Positions 49,918 through 59,330 are shown, counted from the first letter of the stretch. The stretch: 64,000 nt of DNA from Halobacillus litoralis (GCF_020524025.1 NZ_JAIVKN010000004.1:124001-188000); one strand, 5' to 3'. A program made the numbers and translations. Notes: generated by a model not told the origin, from the sequence alone.

Positions 49918-51168
49918 TTACGAAGCTGCGCCTTCTTTCGCTCTTACTCTATGATCTTGAATGGACCAATAGAATCCTAGTATTCCCAGGCCGCCAGTGA
50001 GTAAAAAGAAACCGGCCATCATGCCATTAGATAGTAAAGCGCTGAGCATCAGCCCTAAGCTGCCGACGATCTGACCGGCATCCATCGCTAATCCGCTGAC
50101 GGCTTTGTAAGAGCCCCGGGCATCATTCTTAGCAAACTTAGCAACATAGGTGGAACGAATCGGCTGAAAGAGCAGTTCTCCTACGGTTGCGATGGTAATG
50201 GCAGCCATTAATATGAATAACATGTTGTTCCACGCTAAAAAACTATATCCCCATACATACATCAACAGTCCAATGAATAATATGGCAGATGCATGAAATT
50301 TTTGTGCAATTCTCCCGATAATCGGAGAAGCGAATATGACAATGATCGTGTTGAGGAGGATCAGAAGACTCAGCGTTTTAGCTCCGTCCACCGGGATTCC
50401 AAACAGAGACGTATGGATATCCTCATTTAGACGGACAGCAATAAATCCATAAAGGTGAAACTCTAAGGATAAAATAAGCAGTGTAGCAGCACAGAGGACC
50501 ATAAAACGCGCATCTTTCAAGACATCCGTGTAGTTAGAAACAAACCCGGAAAAGATCCCTTGTTTAACTCCTGCGATTTTCTTTGGTTCATAGTTATCTT
50601 GAATCCATCCCATTGTAAGTACTAGTGTAAAGATTGATAAAAGCGAGAAGCCTAAAAATAATGCGAATGTATGGGTTAGAAAGAATAATCCGCCCAGTAC
50701 AATTCCAATTGCGAATGCGACGTTCGTAGACCAATAGATAAACCGATACATCGTGGGCTGTTCTTCTTCGGAACTTACGTCGATGAGAAGTGCTTCTGAA
50801 GCAGGGTCAATACAACGGCTGGTAATACTTAAAGTGAAAAACATAATAAATGTGATCCATACCGATTCAAACCACGGAGAGTTCGCCAACGCAATGAGGG
50901 TAAAGGCAGCGGTTTGAATCATATATCCGGTGACCATCACTTTCTTCCTTCCATAACGGTCTGCCCAGAACCCTCCATACATACTAAACACAATGGATAC
51001 AAGGGTCGTGAATGTTAGAATCCCACCGGCAAAGGCTAAGCCGAGCTGATTGGAAAAATAAATCGCCATAAACGGAAAAATACTCATTTCTGCTACATCC
51101 GTCACAAAAGAGGCAGTCATCCGGAGCTTGATATTGATATGGAATTGCTTAAACTCTGTTAAAGTCAT
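49918..51168 (-). CDS. MFS transporter (probable exporter)
   Basis: A 416-residue major facilitator with 12 predicted membrane segments. The loop 2-3 signature is GGFWADRYGRKKVMVTGY (about residues 65-82). The N-terminal TASFVTDVAEMSIFPFMAIYF and a C-terminal RSTYVAKFAKNDARG resemble MdtH/drug- or sugar-efflux members. The substrate is unknown. It is divergent from an SgrR-like regulator gene with about 100 bp between them, the same kind of pairing as E. coli sgrR-setA, which suggests the regulator controls this pump. Confidence 0.85.
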   Translation of the reverse strand: MTLTEFKQFHINIKLRMTASFVTDVAEMSIFPFMAIYFSNQLGLAFAGGILTFTTLVSIVFSMYGGFWADRYGRKKVMVTGYMIQTAAFTLIALANSPWFESVWITFIMFFTLSITSRCIDPASEALLIDVSSEEEQPTMYRFIYWSTNVAFAIGIVLGGLFFLTHTFALFLGFSLLSIFTLVLTMGWIQDNYEPKKIAGVKQGIFSGFVSNYTDVLKDARFMVLCAATLLILSLEFHLYGFIAVRLNEDIHTSLFGIPVDGAKTLSLLILLNTIIVIFASPIIGRIAQKFHASAILFIGLLMYVWGYSFLAWNNMLFILMAAITIATVGELLFQPIRSTYVAKFAKNDARGSYKAVSGLAMDAGQIVGSLGLMLSALLSNGMMAGFFLLTGGLGILGFYWSIQDHRVRAKEGAAS

Positions 51169-51271
51169 AGATTTCCTTCTCCTTCCTAGGATTTTATTGT
51201 AAATTGGAAAATAGGAAAGAAAAAGTGTAATGGATTTTTTTGATTTTCATATTTTAAAGGAGAATATCCGA

Positions 51272-53032
51272 ATGAGTGTCTTAGAGTACTATATCGATCT
51301 AAAACGGCTGCCGGAATATCAACAGGTGAAGGAAATTCTCATTTCAAAAAAAGAAATAGCGGAGATCCTTTTCTGCTCTTCAAGGAATGTTCATCATGTG
51401 TTAAATCGATGGATACAGGAGGGATATGTGGATTGGAAAAGCCAGCGGGGAAGAGGGAAAAAGTCGACATTAACTTTCTTGTTGTCGCTCGATGATGCAG
51501 CCCTCCGTCACGTAAATGATCTTATCCAAAAGGAAAAAGTAAAGGAAGCGATGATATTTGCTGACCATGATCAATTTTCTTCCACGCTGAAAAAGGGACT
51601 CGTCTCTACCATACAACAGGCTTTTGGTATTCAGCATTCAGGGAACGAAGAAGAAACGAATGACACCCTGCATATCCCTTTACAGCATAACCTTTCCAAT
51701 ATGAATCCCTTCTTTGTAACAATCGCAAGTGAGGCACATATTTTAAATGAGGTTTTTGATACGCTGGTCCACTTTAATACAGAATCGAAGACATTGGTCC
51801 CGCATCTGGCTCAAGGATGGGAAGCAAATGATGATTTTTCTACCTGGACTTTTTACCTGCGTAAAGGCATTCGATTTCATAATGGAAACTTGCTGACGAG
51901 TAAAGACGTCCTGTGGACATTTGAATCATTGGTTCATGAAAAAGTGGATATCCCGAATAAATGGCTGGTTGAGGGTATAGAGGATATTTCCATTGTGAAT
52001 AAGCACAGCATCAGGTTTCACTTAAAAGAAGGCAATCATTTGTTTCCTCATTTTTTAAGCGCTGTCTATACCTCTATCATTCCGGATGGGTCTGACATTA
52101 GCAGCAATCTTTTAATTGGGACGGGGCCGTTTATGCTGGAAGAGGCCATGGACGAAAAAATAGTTTTAAAAGCCTTTGATTCCTACTTTCAAGGGAGACC
52201 TTTTCTTGATCATATTCACATATGGAAGTTACCAGAGAGTGATTTTAATCCGCTTTACTTTTTTATTCATGATGACAGCGGCGCCTATGATATGAAGGGA
52301 TCTACTTTTACGATTTATGATAAAGGAAGCAACTATCTCATCTTCAATATGAACAAGCGGGGGATTCATCAGAACCCGTTCTTTAAACAAGCGGTGAGTG
52401 AGATGGTTGATTCTAAGGAAATGATTCAGGAATTGGGCGAACCGCGGTGGGCACCTTCCACAAGTTTTATTCCTGAGATGAGCAGCTACAAAGAAGTAAA
52501 ACATTCCATAGAAAAAGCTGGTCAGCTTCTCGATGCATCCAACTATAGAGGGGAAACCATTCATCTAGCTGTCCTGCGTTTTGAAGACTTTATGGAAGAT
52601 GCCAGGTGGATGCAGCAGAAGCTGCGGAAAATTGGGATTGTGGTCGAGATCCATCCAATTGAACTGTCAGATATTTACCGTGAGGATTTCATGTTGTCCT
52701 TTGATGCTCTATACACAGGAGAAGGGTTTGAGGACAATCTTGAGTTAGCGCTTCTTATTTTGCTGAGGAATGAATATGGGATCCGCAGATATCTCAATCC
52801 CTCTCAAGTTAAGGAGCTGGATCAAGGGTTTGAAGCTCTAAAGAAACAGCCGGACGATCAAGGATTCTTAGATGTCTTTCATACGATTGAAGAGAGACTG
52901 AAAGAAGATGGAACCATTATCTTCACCGTTCACTCTTCCGATCAGAATACCTTTCAATCGAATTTGCAAGGGATTCACATCAGCGGATACGGCTGGCCGA
53001 TCTTTCGTGAATTATGGATTAAACAAGAATAG
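51272..53032 (+). CDS. SgrR-like regulator: DNA-binding domain fused to SBP_bac_5 ligand domain
   Basis: The 586-residue protein starts at ATG 51272 after AAAGGAG. The first about 110 residues are an SgrR_N-type winged helix (ISKKEIAEILFCSSRNVHHV, then NRWIQEGYVDWKSQRGRGKK). Residues from about 130 match oligopeptide/nickel-binding proteins of the SBP_bac_5 family (HFNTESKTLVPHLAQGWEA, then TWTFYLRKGIRFHNGNLLTS and VLWTFESLV). There is no signal peptide, so it is a cytoplasmic one-component sensor. In E. coli, SgrR responds to sugar-phosphate stress. The ligand here is unknown, and the divergent MFS gene is its likely target. Confidence 0.88.
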   Translation: MSVLEYYIDLKRLPEYQQVKEILISKKEIAEILFCSSRNVHHVLNRWIQEGYVDWKSQRGRGKKSTLTFLLSLDDAALRHVNDLIQKEKVKEAMIFADHDQFSSTLKKGLVSTIQQAFGIQHSGNEEETNDTLHIPLQHNLSNMNPFFVTIASEAHILNEVFDTLVHFNTESKTLVPHLAQGWEANDDFSTWTFYLRKGIRFHNGNLLTSKDVLWTFESLVHEKVDIPNKWLVEGIEDISIVNKHSIRFHLKEGNHLFPHFLSAVYTSIIPDGSDISSNLLIGTGPFMLEEAMDEKIVLKAFDSYFQGRPFLDHIHIWKLPESDFNPLYFFIHDDSGAYDMKGSTFTIYDKGSNYLIFNMNKRGIHQNPFFKQAVSEMVDSKEMIQELGEPRWAPSTSFIPEMSSYKEVKHSIEKAGQLLDASNYRGETIHLAVLRFEDFMEDARWMQQKLRKIGIVVEIHPIELSDIYREDFMLSFDALYTGEGFEDNLELALLILLRNEYGIRRYLNPSQVKELDQGFEALKKQPDDQGFLDVFHTIEERLKEDGTIIFTVHSSDQNTFQSNLQGIHISGYGWPIFRELWIKQE

Positions 53033-53097
53033 ACGTTGACCTGCATGAAGCCTTCCAATTGTTTGGTGAAGAAAACTCAGGTAGGAGGCGAGTGTGA

Positions 53098-53670
53098 ATG
53101 AAAGAAATCCTTGTTAATTATATGAAAAGATTTTCGGATCTCAGTCAGCAGGAGCTGGAGGCCATCGTATCGGATATCCCAGTGATCTCTTTTAAAAAAG
53201 GAACGATCTTGTTACACCAAGGGCAGATTCCTGATCACTGTTATTTTATTCTCAAAGGGTGCATTAGAAAGTACACCATTAATGAGGAAGGGAAGGAAAC
53301 TACTGTTCAGTTTTATACAGAAGAACAGAGTGTTACGGTTTTTAGTTCACCTCTTCATCCACAGTATTCAGCCTACACTTTGGTATGCCTGGAGGACTGT
53401 ATGTTAGTAGTTGGTGACTTATCATTGGAACAGGAGAACTATAAGCAACATGCTGCACTCCAACCAATGATCCGCCAAATGATTGAAGCGGACATGGGAG
53501 AGGTGCAGGATGATTTTGCTGGTTTTATGTCTTCGACACCAGAAGAGAGATATAAGTCCTTGAAAATAAAACAACCTGAGCTGATTCGCCGGGTGCCTCA
53601 GCATCAGCTCGCAAGCTACTTAGGCATCACTCCTGAGTCCTTAAGCCGGATTAAAAAACGTCTGGGATAA
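53098..53670 (+). CDS. Crp/Fnr-family transcriptional regulator
   Basis: A 190-residue protein with a cyclic-nucleotide-binding-like beta-roll (KKGTILLHQGQIPDHCYFIL, about residues 33-52, and KGCIRKYTINEEGKE) and a C-terminal helix-turn-helix (QHQLASYLGITPESLSRIKK, about residues 169-188). The canonical cAMP-binding Arg-Ser pair is not evident, and the Cys residues are not spaced as an Fnr cluster, so the effector is unknown. RBS TAGGAGGCG. It converges with the DUF4386 gene 15 bp away; in Bacillaceae these families often neighbour each other as far as I recall. Confidence 0.88.
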   Translation: MKEILVNYMKRFSDLSQQELEAIVSDIPVISFKKGTILLHQGQIPDHCYFILKGCIRKYTINEEGKETTVQFYTEEQSVTVFSSPLHPQYSAYTLVCLEDCMLVVGDLSLEQENYKQHAALQPMIRQMIEADMGEVQDDFAGFMSSTPEERYKSLKIKQPELIRRVPQHQLASYLGITPESLSRIKKRLG

Positions 53671-53685
53671 TCTTTAAACCTTCAT

Positions 53686-54378
53686 TCAACGAGCTTTTAT
53701 GCCTTTGACCAACAGCCATAAACCAAACCCTAATTCTCCAATTGTCATAGGAAGCATTAAGGTCATCTCAATGATAGAAGTGACGTTCTGAATCAACGGG
53801 AAAAAACTTTTCAGAACGTGAACAAGCATATAGCTGACTCCTGCGATAATGAGTAACGTGCTGATTACTTTTGGAATAGAGCTTGATTTAAAAGTGATCA
53901 AACCGACAAGTAAGAGATGGACACCAAATACAATCAGTCCAATCGACCAAATGGTTTCAAAGGCGTTGATCCTTGTCATGACTTGAGAAGCAGAGGTTTC
54001 CATTGAAGCTCCTGTGTTTTCTAAAGCGATTATATATGCGGTCACCAGCTGGGAAACGGCTGCAGCAAGAATGGCTGTGTAAAGGAGACGAACCCAGCCG
54101 GCTAATAATGAATACTCCGCATGGACTGGTCTTAAGCATATATAAAACGCCCACGCCACTATAATATCAAGCAAGATAATTAAAACCCAGCTTAAAATTT
54201 CATAATGAAACAATGTGCTGAATACCTGGATGTTTTCTAAAGTCTCCAAAGCGTCTTCGGGAATAATAAGGGTTGAATGAGCATAGCCATAGGAGAAAAA
54301 AGCCGCAAACGTCATGATGAGCAAGGATATTCCTGCAATTAGGGACGACTGTCGCTGCAGACCACTTAATTCATTCAT
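53686..54378 (-). CDS. DUF4386 membrane protein
   Basis: About 230 residues with six hydrophobic segments, beginning MNELSGLQRQSSLIAGIS after GAAGGAGG. The RVLYTAI-like WVRLLYTAILAAAV and PKVISTLLIIAGVSYM segments fit DUF4386. The longer reading to 54438 passes the RBS and is not used. It is an integral membrane protein of unknown function, converging on the Crp/Fnr gene. Confidence 0.82.
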   Translation of the reverse strand: MNELSGLQRQSSLIAGISLLIMTFAAFFSYGYAHSTLIIPEDALETLENIQVFSTLFHYEILSWVLIILLDIIVAWAFYICLRPVHAEYSLLAGWVRLLYTAILAAAVSQLVTAYIIALENTGASMETSASQVMTRINAFETIWSIGLIVFGVHLLLVGLITFKSSSIPKVISTLLIIAGVSYMLVHVLKSFFPLIQNVTSIIEMTLMLPMTIGELGFGLWLLVKGIKAR

Positions 54379-54457
54379 AGGTGTTGAACCTCCTTCATCG
54401 TTTATTTGTATGGTACCTGCATAAGGGAGATGCTGCATTGACTTAAGTTAAGAAATC

Positions 54458-54510
54458 AAAAAAAGAACGTCCCTGTTGTTTTAGTAATAACAAGGACGCT
54501 CCTCTTTAAT
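54458..54510. terminator. bidirectional terminator between DUF4386 and DUF4317 genes
   Basis: AACGTCC-C-TGTT and AACA-A-GGACG arms pair, with an A-run on the left and a CTCTTT tract on the right. On the - strand it terminates the DUF4317 transcript with a U-rich tail. Confidence 0.75.
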
Positions 54511-54588
54511 TGGTTCTGCTTACATCTCTCTATGTCCATTTTATCTAGAAGATCTATTGTCGAGACCTTTGTGCGGCTTGTTAAAGTT

Positions 54589-55755
54589 TCATTCCCCGAA
54601 CGCTTCCGGAAGCATCTTGAATCCTTCAATCTCCGCATCTTCTTCTATTTCAATCATAATGCAGCGTTTGCCTTTATAATTGACCTGCCTCACAAATTCA
54701 AGGTCCTGGGGACTAATTGAAATATTGGCGACTTTTGTATTAATTTTAATAGATTTCGATTTGTATTTCGGTACAATACTCGATGCTTTCAGCTCATAGC
54801 CTTCATTATCAGTAATTTGTTGGAACGCATGTTTTACTTTTTCGCCGTCCACTTGTTCACCACTTTGGTTTAATACACGCTCAACTTCTCTATAATCGAG
54901 CTTTGGAGGTTCATCCTCCTCATTTTCTTCAACGACACGGTTTATCTCACTGTAGACGTTAGCGAGGGTGGAGGGGTTAAGCTGGTCACCGACGACATCC
55001 CTGATGACTTCTTCGAAAACCGCCTTGTCTTCCTTCGCTGTCATAATCTCTTCTCCATTTAATACGTCTTCAATGAAACGGTAGTCCAGCTCATTTGCTT
55101 TCCCGGCTGCATAGAGAACGTGGTTTACATCAGATGCCCCTTCTGTAATGGATGGGAAGAGGAATCCGGACATAGGATTCTTCAAATCGATGACGGGATC
55201 GACTTCAATCTTATATTTAAATTCTTTCTCCACATAATCAAACTGGATTTCTTTCTTAGGCTCTTCCGTTTTGTTTATGCTGCAGAGTATGAAAGGGTTG
55301 GAGTAAACAGCATCACGATCACTTTCCTCTGATTCTTCACTCCTCCGTTTTGTTGGTTTCATATACTCCGCCCGGATAAACGTAATGACAATATCTTTTT
55401 CATATGGATGGTCGTCGATGATTTTCTCTGTCATGGCGAGCATCTCCTGTTTCCAATCCTCTACGTTTTGACTGAGCAGCCCTCTATGTAACAGAAGCTG
55501 ACTTGAATTCTCAGCATCACGCTGAAACTTCAGTTCAAATAATTTTTCGTCCAGCTGCCCGGTCAGCACTTTCTTGAAATTGTTCATAAACAGCTCTTGT
55601 TGATCGCGATCGAGCATTTCAAATGGCTGGCTCTGGTGGTGGTAGATATCTGTCGACTCTTTCATGATGTATACATTAAAGATGTCTGTGATTTTTAATA
55701 AATCGTTATCTACTTTAAATTGTTTGCGAATACCGGCAATGTCTTTTTTGTCCAT
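54589..55755 (-). CDS. DUF4317 protein
   Basis: A soluble, acidic protein of about 388 residues: the N-terminal DKKDIAGIRKQFKVDNDLLKI is the family hallmark, followed by a middle region (FLFPSITEGASDVNHVLY) and a C-terminal NTKVANISISPQDLEFV. No enzyme motif is recognised. ATG 55755 (or TTG 55758) follows TAGGAG. Function unknown. Confidence 0.85.
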   Translation of the reverse strand: MDKKDIAGIRKQFKVDNDLLKITDIFNVYIMKESTDIYHHQSQPFEMLDRDQQELFMNNFKKVLTGQLDEKLFELKFQRDAENSSQLLLHRGLLSQNVEDWKQEMLAMTEKIIDDHPYEKDIVITFIRAEYMKPTKRRSEESEESDRDAVYSNPFILCSINKTEEPKKEIQFDYVEKEFKYKIEVDPVIDLKNPMSGFLFPSITEGASDVNHVLYAAGKANELDYRFIEDVLNGEEIMTAKEDKAVFEEVIRDVVGDQLNPSTLANVYSEINRVVEENEEDEPPKLDYREVERVLNQSGEQVDGEKVKHAFQQITDNEGYELKASSIVPKYKSKSIKINTKVANISISPQDLEFVRQVNYKGKRCIMIEIEEDAEIEGFKMLPEAFGE

Positions 55756-55893
55756 CAATCGCTCACTCCTATAATGATCTTCGTTCAGGATTCTTTTATT
55801 TTAACACTGATTCATAATTGTTTATCGATAGTATTTCAAAAAAAGAGATCTTCTGTTATACATAAAGAAAGTAAACCTTAGGGAGGCATGAAA

Positions 55894-56652
55894 ATGAAAA
55901 TGATTGATTTAAGTGTCCCGTTAAGCCCGAAGGTAAAAGAGCCGACCCCGCCATCCATTCACTATCATTCGCACAAAGAAGGAGCAGACCAAGCTGTACA
56001 GCACCTCGGTATTACACATGATGATTTGTATCAGGGAAAAGCATGGGCGACCGAGGATGTGTCAGCCAGTACCCACGCAGGAACACACGTGGATGCCCCG
56101 TACCATTATGGAGACGTTTCGGAAGGTGAAAAAGCACGAACCATTGATCAACTGCCTATCGATTGGTTTTATGGAGATGGTGTGCTTTTTGATTTTAGCG
56201 AGAAAGAAAAAGGGTATGAAATTACTTCAGATGATTTGAATGAGCAGCTGGAGGAGATGAGTTACACATTAAAACCGCACGATATCGTCCTTATCCGCAC
56301 GGACGCGGATAAACAGCTGTATCAACCTCAGTATGCTTTTTGTCACGCTGGTGTTTCAGCAGAAGCCACTCGATGGCTGATTAATCAGGGGATCAAAGTT
56401 ATGGGCATTGATGCGTGGGGATGGGATATACCGCTTGATGTCCAGGTGCAGAATTACAAAAAAGATCCTGCCAGTAATCGGATTTGGGATGCCCATCTGG
56501 TAGGACTGGAGAAAGAGTACTGCCAAATTGAAAAGCTGGCTAATTTGGACCAAATCCCCAGGCGTCATGGATTTAAGGTGAGCACATTTCCAGTAAAAAT
56601 TGAAAACGCGAGCGGCGCATGGGCCCGTCCCGTAGCAATCTTGGAAGCGTGA
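55894..56652 (+). CDS. cyclase-family (kynurenine formamidase-like) hydrolase
   Basis: A 252-residue protein of the cyclase family (PF04199), metal-dependent amidases that include bacterial kynurenine formamidase KynB. The HxGTHxDxPxH motif is present as HAGTHVDAPYHY (about residues 60-71), and HDIVLIRTDADK, DAWGWDIPLD and DAHLVGLEKEYCQIEKL follow. Start ATG 55894 has seven bases after GGGAGG; ATG 55888 is too close. No tryptophan-degradation genes are nearby, so the substrate is open. Confidence 0.87.
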   Translation: MKMIDLSVPLSPKVKEPTPPSIHYHSHKEGADQAVQHLGITHDDLYQGKAWATEDVSASTHAGTHVDAPYHYGDVSEGEKARTIDQLPIDWFYGDGVLFDFSEKEKGYEITSDDLNEQLEEMSYTLKPHDIVLIRTDADKQLYQPQYAFCHAGVSAEATRWLINQGIKVMGIDAWGWDIPLDVQVQNYKKDPASNRIWDAHLVGLEKEYCQIEKLANLDQIPRRHGFKVSTFPVKIENASGAWARPVAILEA

Positions 56653-56657
56653 GCTGA

Positions 56658-56700
56658 AAAGAAGAGGATTCCTTCTATAGAAGGAATCCTCTTTATTCTT
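56658..56700. terminator. bidirectional terminator, cyclase gene / YfhD-like gene
   Basis: AAGAGGATTCCTTC (56662-56675) and GAAGGAATCCTCTT (56680-56693) are a perfect 14-bp stem with a TATA loop. It serves two convergent genes. Confidence 0.92.
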
Positions 56701-56872
56701 AGTTATCTTGTTTTGCTTTTTTTGATTTACGTGCGCGTTTTGCTTCTTCTTTGTGCGCTTCATTTGCAGCTGCACTTCCGAATTCCTGAGAAAATTCAGT
56801 ATCTGCCTGCTGCGGGTTAAACCCCTTTTTGTTCTTTTGTTCTGCATCGTTTTTCTTATTACGCTTCGCCAT
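56699..56872 (-). CDS. 57-residue YfhD-like (sporulation-type) small protein
   Basis: ATG 56872 follows GGAGGTGACAC. The product is very charged: MAKRNKKNDAEQKNKKGFNP, then ADTEFSQEFGSAAANEAHK and EEAKRARKSKKAKQDN. The E-F-S-x-E-F...A-x-E-A...RA pattern resembles the YfhD family of small Bacillus proteins, and gamma-type SASPs more weakly. A longer open frame across the same stretch (56356-57111) is out of frame and lacks protein-like composition. It is convergent with the cyclase gene. Confidence 0.65.
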   Translation of the reverse strand: MAKRNKKNDAEQKNKKGFNPQQADTEFSQEFGSAAANEAHKEEAKRARKSKKAKQDN

Positions 56873-57079
56873 GATGTGTCACCTCCATTTCCTCCCTTAG
56901 TATGAATCAGAGTTTGATTTCTCATGTAAGAAAAAAGGTGAATTTTATCTAGAATCCATAGGCGATAGGAGGTATAATATACAAAGATAATCGTTTGAAA
57001 AAAATAGATGGAAGAGGGGCATCCGGCCTTCTTCCATCTATTTTTTCTTTGCAAACTCCAGAAAGAAAGGGACGATCGT

Positions 57080-59275
57080 ATGGATTTCTTTACAAGAATG
57101 GAACAACACACCGGGGTCTGTCTAAACGACGTCCAAAAACAAGCGGTCCTTCATACTGATGGTCCGCTGTTATTACTCGCTTCACCAGGCTCAGGAAAGA
57201 CAACGACACTGAATATGAAAATCGGCTACTTGCTGCTTGAAAAGAAAGTGAGCGCAAATCGCATTATGGCGATTACGTTTAGTAAAGCCTCTGCCCATGA
57301 CATGTCTGAGCGCTTCGACCGTTTCTTTTCTGCGGTAACGGATGAAAAAGTGCATTTTTCGACCATTCATAGTTTTGCCTTTAAAGTGGTGCGTGAATCG
57401 CTGAGAAAAAACGGGCAGGACTTCCAGCTGATTGAGGGGAATATTAGTGACGAAGAGCTGAAGAAAGGTTTCGATGGGCCTGACATCCCTCTTCACAAGA
57501 AATTTATTTTGAAAAAAATCTATGAAGATACAAACGGGACACAAATTTCAGATGATGAAATGGACGAACTGATGACCTATATCAGCTTCGTAAAGAACCG
57601 GATGATTGAAGGCAGGGAACTTGACAAAGTGACCTGTCATGTCAAAAACGCTTCAGATATTTATCAGACCTACGAACGGTTTAAGAAAAAACGTGACGAT
57701 AAATTACTTCTCGACTTTGATGATATGCTCACTCTTTGTCACCGCATCCTGCTTGAAGACGGGGCACTCTTATCAAAGTATCAACAGCAGTTTGAGTATA
57801 TCCTTACCGACGAAAGTCAGGATAACTCCGTCGTTCAGCATGAAATCGTCGAACTATTGGCGAAGCCGCATAACAATTTATGTGTGGTCGCCGATGATGA
57901 TCAGTCCATTTTTATGTGGCGTGGGTCCGATGTAACGAAGCTTCTGCAGTTTGAAAAAAACTATCCTGATGCAACGGTTATGACGATGTCACAGAACTAC
58001 CGGTCCTCACAGGAAATTGTTCAAGCATCAAATCAGTTTATCAAACGCAACAAAAACCGTTATGCAAAAGAAATGTTTACAGAGAATTCTTCTCATAAAC
58101 CAGTCGAGATTAAATCGATGCGAAATTATGAGGATCAGTTGAAGTATGTGACAGAAGAGATTAGAAAGAGTGGAGCGGACGAAGAGGTCGCTGTTCTCTA
58201 CCGCAACAATTCCTCCGCTGTACCGCTTGCAGACAAGCTCGATAAAGCCGGCATCAAGTTTTATATGAAAGATATCGACGCCAAGTTTTTTAAGCACTGG
58301 ATTGTAGAGGACATGCTGAACTTTATGCGCTTTTCCTACAATGATAAGCGGATTGATATTCTAGAGCGGATTCATACGAAGTTCAATGCCTATATCTCAA
58401 AGCAGCAAATCGCCTACTTGAAGAAGAAAAATAACCAAACATCTGTATTTGATACGCTGCTTGAAAGTGACCTTCCGTCTTATCAGCAGAAGAATATTAC
58501 TCAGGCGAAGAAGCAGTTTAAAGCGATCAACGAAATGGAGCCTGATAAAGCGATCCGAACCATTCGTGATAAACTTGGCTACGACCGTGCGATTAATAAA
58601 ATGATAGAGAAATTCGGATTTAATGCCGAGCATCTATTCAGCATTCTGGATACGCTCGAAGAAATCGCTCATGGCCTTGGCACCTTAAAAGGGTTTGCCG
58701 ACCGTCTGAAGGAACTCGAACAGTTGGTTCAAACGTCTAAATACAACAAAGACAAAAGTCCGCTCACCCTCACTACTTTCCACAGTGCCAAAGGGCTTGA
58801 GTACGACAAGGTGTATATGATTGATTTAATCAATGGTGTTGTACCTTCGAAAGATGATATGGAACGTTACCGAAATAAAGAATACGGACCTATGGAAGAA
58901 GCGGTCCGGCTTTTCTATGTCGGCATGACCCGAGCAAGGACAGACCTTGAGCTGTTAACGTATAACTATAAAGGAAATGAACGCGTTACTGAATCCATCT
59001 TTGTCATGAATGTAAGAAGAATCACCCAGCCTGAAGGGACTCAAACAACAAAAAGAAGACGAAAGCATCCAGACGTTGATTTAACAGATGAGACGCTCTT
59101 AAAGCCTGTTGAAATCGAGCTTGGTAAAGCCGTTATTCATAAAAAATTTGGTCCCGGAGTCATCAAAGAGTATGGCGGGGAACAAATTGGTATACAGTTT
59201 AAGGAAGCGGGCTATAAGGAACTCCTGCTTGAGTTTTGTATGGAAAACGGGTTATTGAGTAAACCGCAGATATAA
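57080..59275 (+). CDS. UvrD/Rep-family helicase, YjcD type
   Basis: A second SF1A helicase, distinct from PcrA, 731 residues from ATG 57080 (after AAAGGGA). It begins DFFTRMEQHTGVCLNDVQKQ. Walker A is ASPGSGKTTTL (about residues 38-48), and motif II is unusual, DESQDNSVVQHEIV in place of DEYQDTN. Motif III is VVADDDQSIFMWRGSD, then LTTFHSAKGLEYDKVYMIDL and RLFYVGMTRAR. The C-terminus ends with a Tudor-like GKAVIHKKFGPGVIKEYGG as in PcrA. B. subtilis YjcD is the closest protein I recall. The role is not established; DNA repair is likely. Confidence 0.9.
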   Translation: MDFFTRMEQHTGVCLNDVQKQAVLHTDGPLLLLASPGSGKTTTLNMKIGYLLLEKKVSANRIMAITFSKASAHDMSERFDRFFSAVTDEKVHFSTIHSFAFKVVRESLRKNGQDFQLIEGNISDEELKKGFDGPDIPLHKKFILKKIYEDTNGTQISDDEMDELMTYISFVKNRMIEGRELDKVTCHVKNASDIYQTYERFKKKRDDKLLLDFDDMLTLCHRILLEDGALLSKYQQQFEYILTDESQDNSVVQHEIVELLAKPHNNLCVVADDDQSIFMWRGSDVTKLLQFEKNYPDATVMTMSQNYRSSQEIVQASNQFIKRNKNRYAKEMFTENSSHKPVEIKSMRNYEDQLKYVTEEIRKSGADEEVAVLYRNNSSAVPLADKLDKAGIKFYMKDIDAKFFKHWIVEDMLNFMRFSYNDKRIDILERIHTKFNAYISKQQIAYLKKKNNQTSVFDTLLESDLPSYQQKNITQAKKQFKAINEMEPDKAIRTIRDKLGYDRAINKMIEKFGFNAEHLFSILDTLEEIAHGLGTLKGFADRLKELEQLVQTSKYNKDKSPLTLTTFHSAKGLEYDKVYMIDLINGVVPSKDDMERYRNKEYGPMEEAVRLFYVGMTRARTDLELLTYNYKGNERVTESIFVMNVRRITQPEGTQTTKRRRKHPDVDLTDETLLKPVEIELGKAVIHKKFGPGVIKEYGGEQIGIQFKEAGYKELLLEFCMENGLLSKPQI

Positions 59276-59287
59276 ATTGTTCGTTTA

Positions 59288-59330
59288 GCAAGAGGACAGC
59301 CTTTATATAAAGGCTGTCCTCAGCTTTTAG
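59288..59330 (+). terminator. yjcD-type helicase terminator
   Basis: GAGGACAGCCTTTA (59292-59305) and TAAAGGCTGTCCTC (59308-59321) form a 14-bp palindrome followed by AGCTTTT. The U-tract is modest. Confidence 0.82.

Noticed and set aside
56356-57111. 251-codon frame on the - strand
   Set aside because: Crosses the cyclase gene, a strong terminator and the helicase 5' end; the Lys/Asn-rich part is the out-of-frame reading of the YfhD-like gene.
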